Positions 19,487 to 27,420 of a stretch of DNA of 64,000 nt are shown one piece after another. The DNA comes from Stagnihabitans sp043721775. GTDB taxonomy: Bacteria > Pseudomonadota > Alphaproteobacteria > Rhodobacterales > Rhodobacteraceae. Each line of letters starts with the position of its first letter. Within the stretch, counting starts at the first letter, position 1. The DNA is taken from NCBI GenBank assembly GCA_043721775.1, contig JAYSQA010000345.1, positions 1-64,000 of the forward strand. Direction: 5' to 3'. The position numbers were made by a program, and so were the translations under genes. Below the pieces are notes generated by a model that had not been told where the DNA came from, did not search any database, and was given only the letters and a program-made list of their open reading frames with translations.

Positions 19487-20101
19487 TTAATTGTACCAAT
19501 TTATAGCATGCAGCACGGTTAACACCATCAGCCGAAGGTCCGACAAGATCGTTCGGCGCTGCTGGTACATCAGGTCTATGCGCGCTTTGCGGGGCACGCA
19601 GCGGCGCGAGTAGACGGCATCTGTCTCTGCCGGGGTGCTGCATCTGGCCAGAATGCATTCTTCATGGCGGTGAAAAACCAGCGTGGCAAGCCCTGTGATG
19701 CCGGGTCGGCTTTGCAGAACCCGGGCGTAAATCTCGGGGTGACGCTCCACATACAGTCGCAGAGGGGGGCGGGGGCCAACGAAGCTCATGTCGCCTTTCA
19801 GGACGTTCCAAAGCTGTGGCACCTCATCCAGCCGGCACCGCCGCAGAAACTGGCCCGTTGGCGTGATTCGTTTGCGCTTGTCGCCACCAGACACACCCTG
19901 CTCCGGCGCAACCACGGTCATGGTGCGCAACTTCCACAACAGGAAAGGACGGTCTGGCGCCCGCATCCGCTCGGACAGATAGAACAACGGGCGACCCTCT
20001 GTGACCCAGAGCCAGGCCAGCAAAACGGCAAAGGGCACGGCCAGGATAAGCGCCAGAAGGACGGCCAGCGCGATGTCGAGCAGGCGTTTTGACAGGGTCA
20101 T
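19487..20101 (-). CDS. undecaprenyl-phosphate sugar transferase (bacterial sugar transferase family)
   Basis: A 204-residue initiating glycosyltransferase of the short WcaJ/PglC type. One hydrophobic N-terminal segment (about 8-32) is followed by the family core: KLRTM, the FLRRCRLDEVPQLWNVLKGDM motif and FVGPRPP, then the SRPGITGLA stretch. It transfers a sugar phosphate to undecaprenyl phosphate, the first membrane step of polysaccharide assembly. ATG 20101 overlaps the upstream epimerase stop as ATGA; the alternative two codons upstream is a TTG. The 148-base gap downstream to the dehydratase gene holds no recognised site. Confidence 0.93.
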   Translation of the reverse strand: MTLSKRLLDIALAVLLALILAVPFAVLLAWLWVTEGRPLFYLSERMRAPDRPFLLWKLRTMTVVAPEQGVSGGDKRKRITPTGQFLRRCRLDEVPQLWNVLKGDMSFVGPRPPLRLYVERHPEIYARVLQSRPGITGLATLVFHRHEECILARCSTPAETDAVYSRRCVPRKARIDLMYQQRRTILSDLRLMVLTVLHAINWYN

Positions 20102-20967
20102 GGCCAAAGCGCCTTTAACGAGTTGAGGTCGGCCACGATACCGGCTGCCGTTGCCTGCGGCAGATCTACGCGGCTTTTAAGCAGCGCAACAGACAGCGCA
20201 ACACGCGGGATGGCGGCTTGTCGCGACGGACCAAAGCGCCACTGCGCGCCGAAGGCTGTCAGCAAGTCGGCCATCGGCAGGGCAGGTTCTTGTGCCAGAT
20301 TGAGGATGTCGGGCAGGGGCTCGCCTTGCGCGGCAAAGGCGATCAAGGCCGACAGGGCTGCACCAAGCGCAATCGGGCCGATGTAAGACCGCTCTGGCCC
20401 ACCGCGCTGGCCAAGGATCGGGTCCAGCACGACCGGACCCTGACGGGCACCGGACAAAAGCGCGTCGGCCCCGGCCAGATTGCCAAGGCGCAGGATGGTC
20501 AGGCCAAAACCAAGCCCTGGCTGGCGCATCGCAAGTTCCGCGTCCAGTTTGGCGCAGCCATAGTCGCTGACCGGATCGGGGGTCTGGCTCTCGTCGATGA
20601 GGGTTGTTTGCGGGCGATAGACTGCGGCAGTTGACATGAAGAAGACATGCCGCGCCTCGGATGCCAGTGCCGCAGCGCTTAAAGCGGCGGCAGAGTGGCG
20701 GTTTTCCGCCAATGCCACCGCATCGCCCCGGGTTTCGCCCGCCAAATGAAGGAAAATCGACCCTTTCGGCAGGGACGGAATGGGGCTTTTGCCAATGTCC
20801 CACGCAATATCAATGCCTTGTCCGGACTTCCGCGCTGACCATAGCACCGGATGCCCCGCCACCCGTTCCCCCCATTGCACGCGCAGCGCCCGACCGATGC
20901 GGCCCGCCGCACCAGTCACGATCACGGTGTCTTCGCTTGCTTGCAGGTTGGTCACCGATTTATCCAC
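20098..20967 (-). CDS. NAD-dependent epimerase/dehydratase (extended SDR)
   Basis: A 289-residue extended short-chain dehydrogenase. The cofactor loop is VTGAAGRIG near residue 17, the catalytic Ser/Thr region is FMSTAAVY, and YGCAK is the YxxxK motif. Its place just upstream of the sugar transferase, with a 4-base overlap, suggests it makes or modifies the sugar nucleotide for the polysaccharide. The start is a GTG lying inside a perfect DnaA-box sequence (TTATCCACA, 20960-20968), probably by chance. Substrate unknown. Confidence 0.85.
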   Translation of the reverse strand: MDKSVTNLQASEDTVIVTGAAGRIGRALRVQWGERVAGHPVLWSARKSGQGIDIAWDIGKSPIPSLPKGSIFLHLAGETRGDAVALAENRHSAAALSAAALASEARHVFFMSTAAVYRPQTTLIDESQTPDPVSDYGCAKLDAELAMRQPGLGFGLTILRLGNLAGADALLSGARQGPVVLDPILGQRGGPERSYIGPIALGAALSALIAFAAQGEPLPDILNLAQEPALPMADLLTAFGAQWRFGPSRQAAIPRVALSVALLKSRVDLPQATAAGIVADLNSLKALWP

Positions 20968-21074
20968 AGGCCTTTAATCAACCTTAGTCCAATCCGATTG
21001 ACCCGCCAAGGCTCCGGAGTATGTACTTGGCCCTGTAGAATCCAGCCCATGCGGGCCGGATGCAGGAGTCCCGC

Positions 21075-22208
21075 ATGTCTGTTCTTCGCCGTTCCGTCAT
21101 TCCCGTGCTTGTTCTGGCGGGCATGGTCGCCCCCTTGGCCTCGTGCTCTCCACCGCAGGATGTGGCGGATGTCGCACAGGTTGTGGCTGGGGTGAACCGC
21201 CCTGACGCCAACTTCGCGGTTGAAATGGTGACCCGCGATACGCCGGCCCTGGTCGCGGAATGGCCCAACAGCCACCCCGCCGCGTCCCTTGGCTGGATAG
21301 CACATCAGCGCACCTCTTCCGACCCGTTGATCCAGCCCGGCGACAAGCTGAGCCTGGCAGTCTGGGACAATGACGACACGTCGTTGCTGTCTTCTCCGGC
21401 GCAGAAGGTTATCCAGTTGCCGGACCTGCGGGTGTCAAGCGATGGGACGATCTTCCTGCCCTATGTTGATCAGGTCTATGTCGCCAAGATGACCCCGGAA
21501 GAGGCGCGCAAGGCCATTCAGGGCAAGCTTCTGGCGATCATTCCGTCGGCGCAGGTTCAGCTGAACTATGCGTCCGGCACGCAGAATTCTGTCGTCGTGG
21601 TGGCCGGTGTGGCGAACCCCGGCAATGTCTCGTTGTCAGACCGCAGCACGACGGTGACCAGTGTTATCGCGCAATCGGGTGGCGTGCCGACTGGCATGGC
21701 GAACCCGCAGGTGAACCTGCAACGCGGCGGCAAACTGTACCGGATTTCCGCCGATACCCTTTTGCAGCATCCGGAACTGGATACGACCCTGCGCGGCGGC
21801 GACAAGGTTTATATCTCGGCGGACGATCGCTACTTCATGTCGTTGGGGGCCGCGGGGAAAGAGGCTGTCGTGAACTTCAACCGCGACCAGATCACCACGC
21901 TGGAAGCGATGTCGCTGATTGGCGGGCTGGATCAGGGGACGGCCGACCCCAAAGGCATCCTGATACTGCGCAACTACCCGGCCTCGGCCGTGCGCAGCGA
22001 CACCCAGAAGGGGCCGCCAAAGCAGCGGATGATCTTCTCGTTTGATCTGACGACCGCTGACGGCCTGTTCAGCGCGGGTGAGTTCAAGCTGGAAGACCGC
22101 GATCTGGTGCTTGTCACGCAAAGCCCGCTGGTAAATACGCGCACGATCCTGAGCTTTGTCAGCGGTTTCCTGAGTGTCGGGCGGACCGCGATCGCCGCGA
22201 CGAACTAA
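21075..22208 (+). CDS. Wza-like polysaccharide export lipoprotein
   Basis: A 377-residue outer-membrane lipoprotein: signal peptide ending in a lipobox LASC with Cys24, then a Poly_export domain (QPGDKLSLAVWDND, then a strand rich in LPDLRVSSDGTIFLPYV) and SLBB-type domains (VVVAGVANPGNVSL; GDKVYI). It should form the exit channel for the polysaccharide made by the divergent gene cluster. ATG 21075 has AGGAG six bases upstream; the in-frame ATG at 21060 lies ahead of that site. No Wzc/Wzz co-polymerase or Wzx/Wzy is in the window. Confidence 0.9.
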   Translation: MSVLRRSVIPVLVLAGMVAPLASCSPPQDVADVAQVVAGVNRPDANFAVEMVTRDTPALVAEWPNSHPAASLGWIAHQRTSSDPLIQPGDKLSLAVWDNDDTSLLSSPAQKVIQLPDLRVSSDGTIFLPYVDQVYVAKMTPEEARKAIQGKLLAIIPSAQVQLNYASGTQNSVVVVAGVANPGNVSLSDRSTTVTSVIAQSGGVPTGMANPQVNLQRGGKLYRISADTLLQHPELDTTLRGGDKVYISADDRYFMSLGAAGKEAVVNFNRDQITTLEAMSLIGGLDQGTADPKGILILRNYPASAVRSDTQKGPPKQRMIFSFDLTTADGLFSAGEFKLEDRDLVLVTQSPLVNTRTILSFVSGFLSVGRTAIAATN

Positions 22209-22211
22209 GCG

Positions 22212-22655
22212 TTATTCGGCATCCTCAAGCCGGATACGCAGTTCGCGCAGCACCGGCAGCACGGCGCGAACCCGGTCTGGGCCGATGGCTTTGACGATAT
22301 CGGCGATTAAGGGTGCCACCGATTGCACGGCGGCATCGCGGGCGGCGCGCCCTGCCGGGCTGATCGCCACGAATTTTTGCCGTGCGTCGTCCCAATCGGG
22401 CCGGATGTGAACATGCCCGGCCCATTCCAGCTTGGCGAGCGTGTTGGTCATCGCCCCCCGCGTCAGGTGAAACGCCTTGGCGAGTTGCGCCGGCGTGCGT
22501 TCCTCTTGCAGGCGCGCAAGGTGGTTCAGGACAGAGAAATGCGACAGTTCCATCCCTTTGGGCAAGACTTTGGTGATGCGGTTGCGCGCCAATTGATCGG
22601 CGATCAGCAACTCTCCGAACAGGGAAACCGCAAGGTCTTCGATCCGCTCGGTCAT
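22212..22655 (-). CDS. MarR-family transcriptional regulator
   Basis: A 147-residue MarR protein. A dimerisation helix leads into the winged helix-turn-helix: SHFSVLNHLAR, TPAQLAKAFHLTRGAMTNTLAKLEWAG and the wing with HIRPDWDDARQKFV, where DxR is the family wing signature. It is the last gene of the comF-grxC-nitrilase operon, 13 bases from the nitrilase gene. Its target and ligand are not apparent. Confidence 0.92.
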   Translation of the reverse strand: MTERIEDLAVSLFGELLIADQLARNRITKVLPKGMELSHFSVLNHLARLQEERTPAQLAKAFHLTRGAMTNTLAKLEWAGHVHIRPDWDDARQKFVAISPAGRAARDAAVQSVAPLIADIVKAIGPDRVRAVLPVLRELRIRLEDAE

Positions 22656-22668
22656 TGCCCACGCTCAC

Positions 22669-23499
22669 TCATTGCCCGTCAAAGTCCCGGTCGTGGGTCA
22701 GCGAGGGGATGCGGCGACGGGCATCTTCAACACGGGACAGATCAAGGTCAACCAGCGTAACGCCGGGTTCGGTGCCGCCATCGGCCAGAACCTCGCCCCA
22801 GGGGGCAATGGCAAGGCTGTGGCCATGGGTGCGGCGGCCTTTACCGTTGGTTTCAGGATGGAAGCCGGTTTGGGCGGGGGCGAGGATGAAGGCGCCGTTT
22901 TCAACGGCGCGGGCACGCAGCAGGGTTTCCCAATGGGCGGCGCCGGTGATGTGGTTGAAGGCAGCAGGCACAGTCAGGATTTGCGCGCCTGCCTTGGCGA
23001 GGCGGCGATAAAGTTGCGGGAAGCGGACGTCATAGCAGACGGTCAAGCCGATTTTGGCAAAGGGGGTTTCGGCCACGACCGCCGTGGTGCCGGGCCGGAA
23101 GCCTGACGATTCGCGGTAAACCTCGGTCTCTGATACGTTCACGTCGAACATGTGGATCTTGTCGTAGCGGGCCGCGATCTTGCCTTGCGGGGTGATCAGG
23201 AACGACCGGTTGGCAAAGCGGCCATCCGCGTCGTCAGTCAGCACGGCCAAGGAGCCTGCCAGCAGCCAGATGCCCAGATCGGCAGCCTCAGCGCGAAGGG
23301 TGGCGAGGGTTTCATCTTCGGCTTCTAGCCGCAGCAGCGTTTTCTGCACGGCGCGGTTGGACCACAACCCGTTGGTGCATTCCGGCGTCAGCACAAAGCC
23401 CGCGCCCTGCGCATGGCCTTGCCGGACAAAGGCAAGCGTGGCTGCAAGGTTTTGCGCCAGATTGTCGCTGACGGTCAACTGAACAAGGGCGGCGCGCAT
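22669..23499 (-). CDS. carbon-nitrogen hydrolase (Nit2/omega-amidase-like nitrilase family)
   Basis: A 276-residue nitrilase-superfamily enzyme with the Glu-Lys-Cys triad: Glu in TPECTN (about residue 40), Lys in YDKIHMFDV and Cys in CYDVRFP. The sequence most resembles the Nit1/Nit2 branch, which hydrolyses alpha-keto amides or deaminated glutathione. The second role fits the neighbouring glutaredoxin gene, five bases upstream. Cytoplasmic. Substrate assignment is inference. Confidence 0.9.
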   Translation of the reverse strand: MRAALVQLTVSDNLAQNLAATLAFVRQGHAQGAGFVLTPECTNGLWSNRAVQKTLLRLEAEDETLATLRAEAADLGIWLLAGSLAVLTDDADGRFANRSFLITPQGKIAARYDKIHMFDVNVSETEVYRESSGFRPGTTAVVAETPFAKIGLTVCYDVRFPQLYRRLAKAGAQILTVPAAFNHITGAAHWETLLRARAVENGAFILAPAQTGFHPETNGKGRRTHGHSLAIAPWGEVLADGGTEPGVTLVDLDLSRVEDARRRIPSLTHDRDFDGQ

Positions 23500-23504
23500 C
23501 CGGG

Positions 23505-23759
23505 TCAGGCCAGAAGCGGGTCTAGAGCCCCGGTGTGGTCCAGGGCGTGAATGTCATCACAGCCGCCGACATGCTGACCGCCGATGAAGATTTGCGGCAC
23601 GGTTCGGCTGCCATTGGCGCGCCGCACCATGGTGTCGCGCAGCGAGAGATCGCGGCCGACGTCGATTTCGGTGAAGGCAACGCCCTTTTTGGTCAGCAAG
23701 CGCTTGGCTGCAATGCAATAGGGGCAGGTCTGGGTGGTATAAATCTCGACAGATTTCAT
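23505..23759 (-). CDS. grxC: glutaredoxin 3
   Basis: An 84-residue class I dithiol glutaredoxin with active site CPYC (Cys12, Cys15), the cis-proline in TVPQIFIGG and the GG-DD motif (GGCDDIHAL) that binds glutathione. It reduces protein disulfides and glutathionylated proteins using glutathione. Length matches bacterial Grx3. It lies between comF and the nitrilase-family gene in a minus-strand operon. Confidence 0.95.
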   Translation of the reverse strand: MKSVEIYTTQTCPYCIAAKRLLTKKGVAFTEIDVGRDLSLRDTMVRRANGSRTVPQIFIGGQHVGGCDDIHALDHTGALDPLLA

Positions 23760-23796
23760 AAGCGTGATCCTTGGGCCATGGAGCGACTATACTGAC

Positions 23797-24516
23797 TTAA
23801 GCCTCCTTCGCAACGCGTGCCATGACCAGAACGGAAACCCCGATTGCCCCGGCTGCAACGCAAGCTTCTGCCCCCGCCGCCAAAGTGGCACCCGAGGTCA
23901 TCACGTCATCGACCAGCAGCACATGACGCCCTTGAACCCTTTCCGCATGGCGTGGGTGCAGGGTCAGCGCTGAGGACATGTTGGCAAAGCGGCCGTCGCG
24001 GGTCAGCCCGTCTTGCGAGCCGGTGGAGCGGCGGCGTTGCAGCAGGTCTGCGCAATGTTCCAGCTTGGCAAGCTTGGCCACGCGTGAAGACAGCAAGGCA
24101 GCCTGATTGTAGCGCCGTTTGACCAGCCGCAGCCAGTGCAGCGGGATCGGGGCCACGATCATATCCGGCACCAGCATCGGCGCTGCCGCCTTGAACATCC
24201 AGTCCGCAGCCGGACGGGCGAGGTCAAGCCTGTCACCATGTTTCAGTGCCAGCACCAGTTTGCGACCATTGTCCTTGTACATCAACGCCGCCCGCCCCGC
24301 TGTCCAGGGCCGGGCGATGGTCAGGCAATCGTCACACAGCGCGTCCTCGCCCTCCTCCCCGGGCAGCGAGACGCCGCAGTGCTGGCAGACCAGGCCGTGA
24401 ATGAACGGAGTCTCGCTCCAGCATTCCCCGCACAGGCCGAAATCACTTGTCACCCGCGCGCCGCAGGTCAGGCATTGTGGCGGGTAAAGCAGGTGCAGCA
24501 AGGCTTGCATTCCCAT
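23797..24516 (-). CDS. comF: ComF/GntX-family phosphoribosyltransferase-like protein
   Basis: A 239-residue double zinc-ribbon plus phosphoribosyltransferase protein. Cysteine pairs appear in CLTC, CGEC, CQHC and CDDC in the first 65 residues, and the PRPP-binding loop is HVLLVDDVMTSGATL. Relatives act in natural transformation (ComF) or uptake functions (GntX). ATG 24516 follows AAGGAG with a short spacer, so the longer frame to 24639 is rejected. It diverges from the methyltransferase-like gene with only 23 bases between start codons, so promoters must overlap the coding starts. Confidence 0.9.
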   Translation of the reverse strand: MGMQALLHLLYPPQCLTCGARVTSDFGLCGECWSETPFIHGLVCQHCGVSLPGEEGEDALCDDCLTIARPWTAGRAALMYKDNGRKLVLALKHGDRLDLARPAADWMFKAAAPMLVPDMIVAPIPLHWLRLVKRRYNQAALLSSRVAKLAKLEHCADLLQRRRSTGSQDGLTRDGRFANMSSALTLHPRHAERVQGRHVLLVDDVMTSGATLAAGAEACVAAGAIGVSVLVMARVAKEA

Positions 24517-24539
24517 CCGTCTCTCCTTACGTCCGCGCC

Positions 24540-25352
24540 ATGCAGACACCGCCCCTTCTGACCGACCGCCGGACGCTGACGCGCAACCGCAAACGCGCCA
24601 CCGCCCTTTTCCTGCAAGAGATGGCCGTGGCCGAAACACAGGATCGGCTGAGCGAGGTTAACAGAACCTTTACGGAGCCGCTGGTGGTGACAGGTTTTCC
24701 GCAATTGTGGCCCGAAATGCCCTCGATTGCCGATGACGAGGTGCTGGCGGCCGGGGTTCAGGGACACGATCTTGTGATCAACGCGTTGACGCTTCATTGG
24801 GCAAATGATCCGGTTGGCCAGCTTGTGCAATGCCGCAGGGCGCTGAAACCGGATGGCTGGTTCATGGCGCTGATGTTTGGCGGCCAGACCTTGCACGAGT
24901 TGCGGGCCTGTCTGGCGCAGGCCGAGGTGGAGGTGACGGGCGGCCTGTCGCCTAGGGTCTTGCCGATGGCAGAGATTCGCGACTTGGGCGGACTGCTGCA
25001 ACGGGCGGGGTTTGCACTGCCGGTGGCGGACAGTTTTGCCACCCAAGTGCGCTACCGCGATGCATTCCACCTGATGCGCGACCTGCGGGCGATGGGCGAG
25101 GGCAATGCCCTCGCTGAACGGCTGCGCAGGCCAACGCGGCGGGCGGTTTTTGTAAGGGCGGCGGAGTTGTATCAAAAGACCTACGGCGGCCCGGATGGCC
25201 TGATTCCGGCGACCTTCGAGATGATTGTGCTGACCGGCTGGGCCCCGCATGACAGCCAGCCGAAACCACTTCGGCCCGGTTCTGCGGCAACCCGCCTATC
25301 GGATGCGCTTGGTGCCGCAGAACTAAAGCTGCCACGCGATCCGGGCCTTTGA
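24540..25352 (+). CDS. NDUFAF5/BioC-like methyltransferase-fold protein
   Basis: A 270-residue protein resembling mitochondrial NDUFAF5 (a complex I assembly factor that hydroxylates an arginine) and BioC. Shared features include HDLVINALTLHWANDPVGQL, ALKPDGWFMALMFGGQTLHELR, GGLSPRVLP and DLGGLLQRAGF. The usual SAM-binding glycine-rich motif I (DxGxGxG) is not visible; the corresponding region reads TGFPQLWPEMPSIADDEVL. It may therefore not be a conventional methyltransferase. It lies 49 bases upstream of hemH on the same strand. A role in respiratory complex assembly is inference from the homologue. Confidence 0.75.
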   Translation: MQTPPLLTDRRTLTRNRKRATALFLQEMAVAETQDRLSEVNRTFTEPLVVTGFPQLWPEMPSIADDEVLAAGVQGHDLVINALTLHWANDPVGQLVQCRRALKPDGWFMALMFGGQTLHELRACLAQAEVEVTGGLSPRVLPMAEIRDLGGLLQRAGFALPVADSFATQVRYRDAFHLMRDLRAMGEGNALAERLRRPTRRAVFVRAAELYQKTYGGPDGLIPATFEMIVLTGWAPHDSQPKPLRPGSAATRLSDALGAAELKLPRDPGL

Positions 25353-25401
25353 CGCTTGCACTTTTGCCGCTATCTGAAGCGCTACAACCAAGGAGCGATT
25401 T

Positions 25402-26463
25402 ATGTTTGACGTGACCTCTGGATCTGGCCGTTTGGCCCACGCTCCGGCCAACCATCCTGCCGTGAAGTCTGCCAAGGTCGGTGTTCTGCTGGCCAATCTG
25501 GGCACGCCGGATGGCTATGACTATTGGTCGATGCGGCGCTATCTGAATGAGTTCCTGTCTGACAAACGCGTGGTCGATCTGCCAGACTGGAAGTGGCAGC
25601 CGATCTTGCAGGGCATCATCCTGACCTTTCGGCCATCAAAATCCGGGGCGAATTACAAGTCGATCTGGAACGAGGAGCTGAACGAAAGCCCGCTGCTGAC
25701 GATCACCAAGCAGCAGACCGCCGCCATCCGCGACAGCCTTGAAACGCTGTTTGGCGACAAGGTCGTGGTGGATTTTTGCATGCGGTATGGCAACCCCTCG
25801 ACCCCGTCGAAGGTGCGGGCGATGGTGGAGGCGGGGTGCGAGAAGATCCTGTTCTTCCCGCTGTATCCGCATTACGCGGGCGCCACCTCGGCCACCGCCA
25901 ACGATGCGTTCTTTCGGGCGCTGGCCACGGAAAAGCGCCAGCCAGCGGCCCGGACGGTGGCAGAGTATTTTGAACATCCGATGTATATCAAGGCTTTGGC
26001 CCAATCGGTGACCGAAGCCTATGGCAAGCTGGACCACAAGCCCGACGTTCTGGTCACCAGCTATCACGGCATGCCGCTGCGTTATTTGATGGAGGGTGAC
26101 CCCTACCACTGCCAGTGCCTGAAGACGACGCGCCTGCTGCGCGAGGCTTTAGGCTGGGAAAAGGGGGCAATCGACGTCAGCTTTCAGTCGGTATTTGGCC
26201 GGGAAGTCTGGCTGAAGCCCTACACAGTAGAGAATGTGGCCGAACTGGCCAAGGCGGGCAAGAAACGTATCGCGGTGATGGCGCCGGCGTTTTCCGCCGA
26301 TTGCATTGAAACGCTTGAGGAAGTTCAGGGCGAAATCTGCGAGGCGTTCATGCACGCCGGTGGTGAAAGCTTCACCTATATCCCCTGCCTGAACGCGGAA
26401 CCCGCCCATATCGGGGCGCTTACGGCGGTGATCCGCGAAAATCTGGGCGGCTGGCTGGCTTGA
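25402..26463 (+). CDS. hemH: ferrochelatase
   Basis: A 353-residue ferrochelatase inserting iron into protoporphyrin IX, the last step of heme synthesis. Visible family features are LLANLGTPDGYDY near the N terminus, the metal-site histidine region in VTSYHGMPLRYL, the SFQSVFGREVWLKPYT motif and the C-terminal APAFSADCIETLEE with the conserved Glu pair. Cytoplasmic or membrane-associated. It is followed by a strong hairpin terminator. Confidence 0.97.
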   Translation: MFDVTSGSGRLAHAPANHPAVKSAKVGVLLANLGTPDGYDYWSMRRYLNEFLSDKRVVDLPDWKWQPILQGIILTFRPSKSGANYKSIWNEELNESPLLTITKQQTAAIRDSLETLFGDKVVVDFCMRYGNPSTPSKVRAMVEAGCEKILFFPLYPHYAGATSATANDAFFRALATEKRQPAARTVAEYFEHPMYIKALAQSVTEAYGKLDHKPDVLVTSYHGMPLRYLMEGDPYHCQCLKTTRLLREALGWEKGAIDVSFQSVFGREVWLKPYTVENVAELAKAGKKRIAVMAPAFSADCIETLEEVQGEICEAFMHAGGESFTYIPCLNAEPAHIGALTAVIRENLGGWLA

Positions 26464-26479
26464 GTCTGAAGCACAAATA

Positions 26480-26509
26480 AAAAGGACGGCATGTAACTGC
26501 CGTCCTTTT
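26480..26509. terminator. Bidirectional Rho-independent terminator between hemH and a small secreted-protein gene
   Basis: AAAAGGACGGC (26480-26490) pairs perfectly with GCCGTCCTTTT (26499-26509) around an 8-base loop. The A-run on one side and T-run on the other let it serve hemH on the plus strand and the small-protein gene on the minus strand. Confidence 0.85.
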
Positions 26510-26556
26510 GCGAATTGGATAGGCCGAATCACTTGGCCAAAATCAGTTGCCCAAAA

Positions 26557-26748
26557 TCAGTTGGACGAAGCGATCGCAGCCACAACCAACAGCAGCAGCA
26601 GCGGAACGACGATACCACCGGCCGACGAAGAGTTCGTGGTCGTGGCTTCAACCATGGGAGTGGGTTCAACGATCGGCTGAGCCATGCCGCCAGCGAAAGC
26701 GGTGGAAGCGGCCAGCGACAGGGCGGCGGCGAGGGCGAATTTTTTCAT
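26557..26748 (-). CDS. tiny secreted/membrane protein, copy 1 of a tandem pair
   Basis: A 63-residue protein with a signal peptide (cleavage likely after AFA, leaving GGMAQ), a short Pro/Thr/Ser-rich linker and a C-terminal hydrophobic run VVPLLLLLVVAAIASSN. The ATG has GGAGA five bases upstream. Its first 21 and last 17 residues are almost identical to the protein at 26955-27140, and the layout recalls the YjbE-like protein at 14135. It has its own terminator. No function is known to me; a small envelope protein is inferred. Confidence 0.75.
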   Translation of the reverse strand: MKKFALAAALSLAASTAFAGGMAQPIVEPTPMVEATTTNSSSAGGIVVPLLLLLVVAAIASSN

Positions 26749-26904
26749 GTTGGTCTCCGTTTTGGTTCATCCGGTCGCTTGACCTGCACAGGCGCGACGG
26801 AATTGTTGCTCGTGGCAGGATAAAAGCATTTTGACGGCGGATTTGCAACCTCTGCCCGCCGCCTTTGACCAAGTGTTGCCGGATTACCCAGCGAAACAAA
26901 TAGA

Positions 26905-26932
26905 AAAAGACGGTGGAGACCCACCGTCTTTT
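26905..26932 (-). terminator. Rho-independent terminator after the second tiny secreted-protein gene
   Basis: AAAAGACGGTGG (26905-26916) pairs with CCACCGTCTTTT (26921-26932) around a 4-base loop. On the minus strand the stem ends in a T-run just after the stop of the gene at 26955-27140, so the two small genes are separate transcripts. Confidence 0.8.
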
Positions 26933-26954
26933 CCTAGAGACCGGGTATCCGGGA

Positions 26955-27140
26955 TCAGTTCGAAGAAGCGATAGCAGCCACAACAAGCAGCAGCAGCAGC
27001 GGAACAACCAGGCCGCCAGCGGACGACGAGGTGGTGGTGGCAGCAACGGCAACCGGGGTAACGACCGGAACCATAACGCCGCCAGCGAAAGCGGTGGAAG
27101 CAGCGAGCGACAAAGCGGCAGCGAGAGCGATTTTCTTCAT
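26955..27140 (-). CDS. tiny secreted/membrane protein, copy 2 of a tandem pair
   Basis: A 61-residue protein, paralogue of the one at 26557-26748: near-identical signal peptide (KKIALAAALSLAASTAFA), a Val/Pro/Thr-rich linker without charged residues, and the same last 17 residues VVPLLLLLVVAAIASSN. I chose ATG 27140 because a GGAG site lies six bases upstream; the ATG two codons earlier abuts that site. Function unknown. The tandem copies suggest duplication with selection on the two hydrophobic ends. Confidence 0.75.
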   Translation of the reverse strand: MKKIALAAALSLAASTAFAGGVMVPVVTPVAVAATTTSSSAGGLVVPLLLLLVVAAIASSN

Positions 27141-27206
27141 AGTCATCTCCAGTTATTGCACCCTGCCGAATTTTCGCAGAGGCGGCGGGTGCGCCCAAGA
27201 CGGATC

Positions 27207-27233
27207 CTCATAAGACTGTAAAAAGCAGGTCAA
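27207..27233 (-). promoter_or_regulatory. possible promoter of the second tiny secreted-protein gene
   Basis: On the minus strand TTGACC (27233-27228) and TATGAG (27212-27207) resemble -35 and -10 boxes, but the spacer is only 15 bases. It lies 67 bases upstream of the start codon, in a 280-base gap (27141-27420) that holds nothing else I recognise. Confidence 0.3.
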
Positions 27234-27420
27234 AACCGGCTTTGCAACAGGCTGATTGCGACTTTTGAAGGGCAAGGCCGTGGAATCGTCAAATAAGCAA
27301 CACCTCACAGACAACTTCGCGACGCCATACTTTATTGACCAAAGCCCCACGGCAGCGGTCTGCGCGGTGGCAGCCAATCAAACCGGTGCGATTTGAAGGG
27401 GTTGGGTGGGCTATGTCCGC

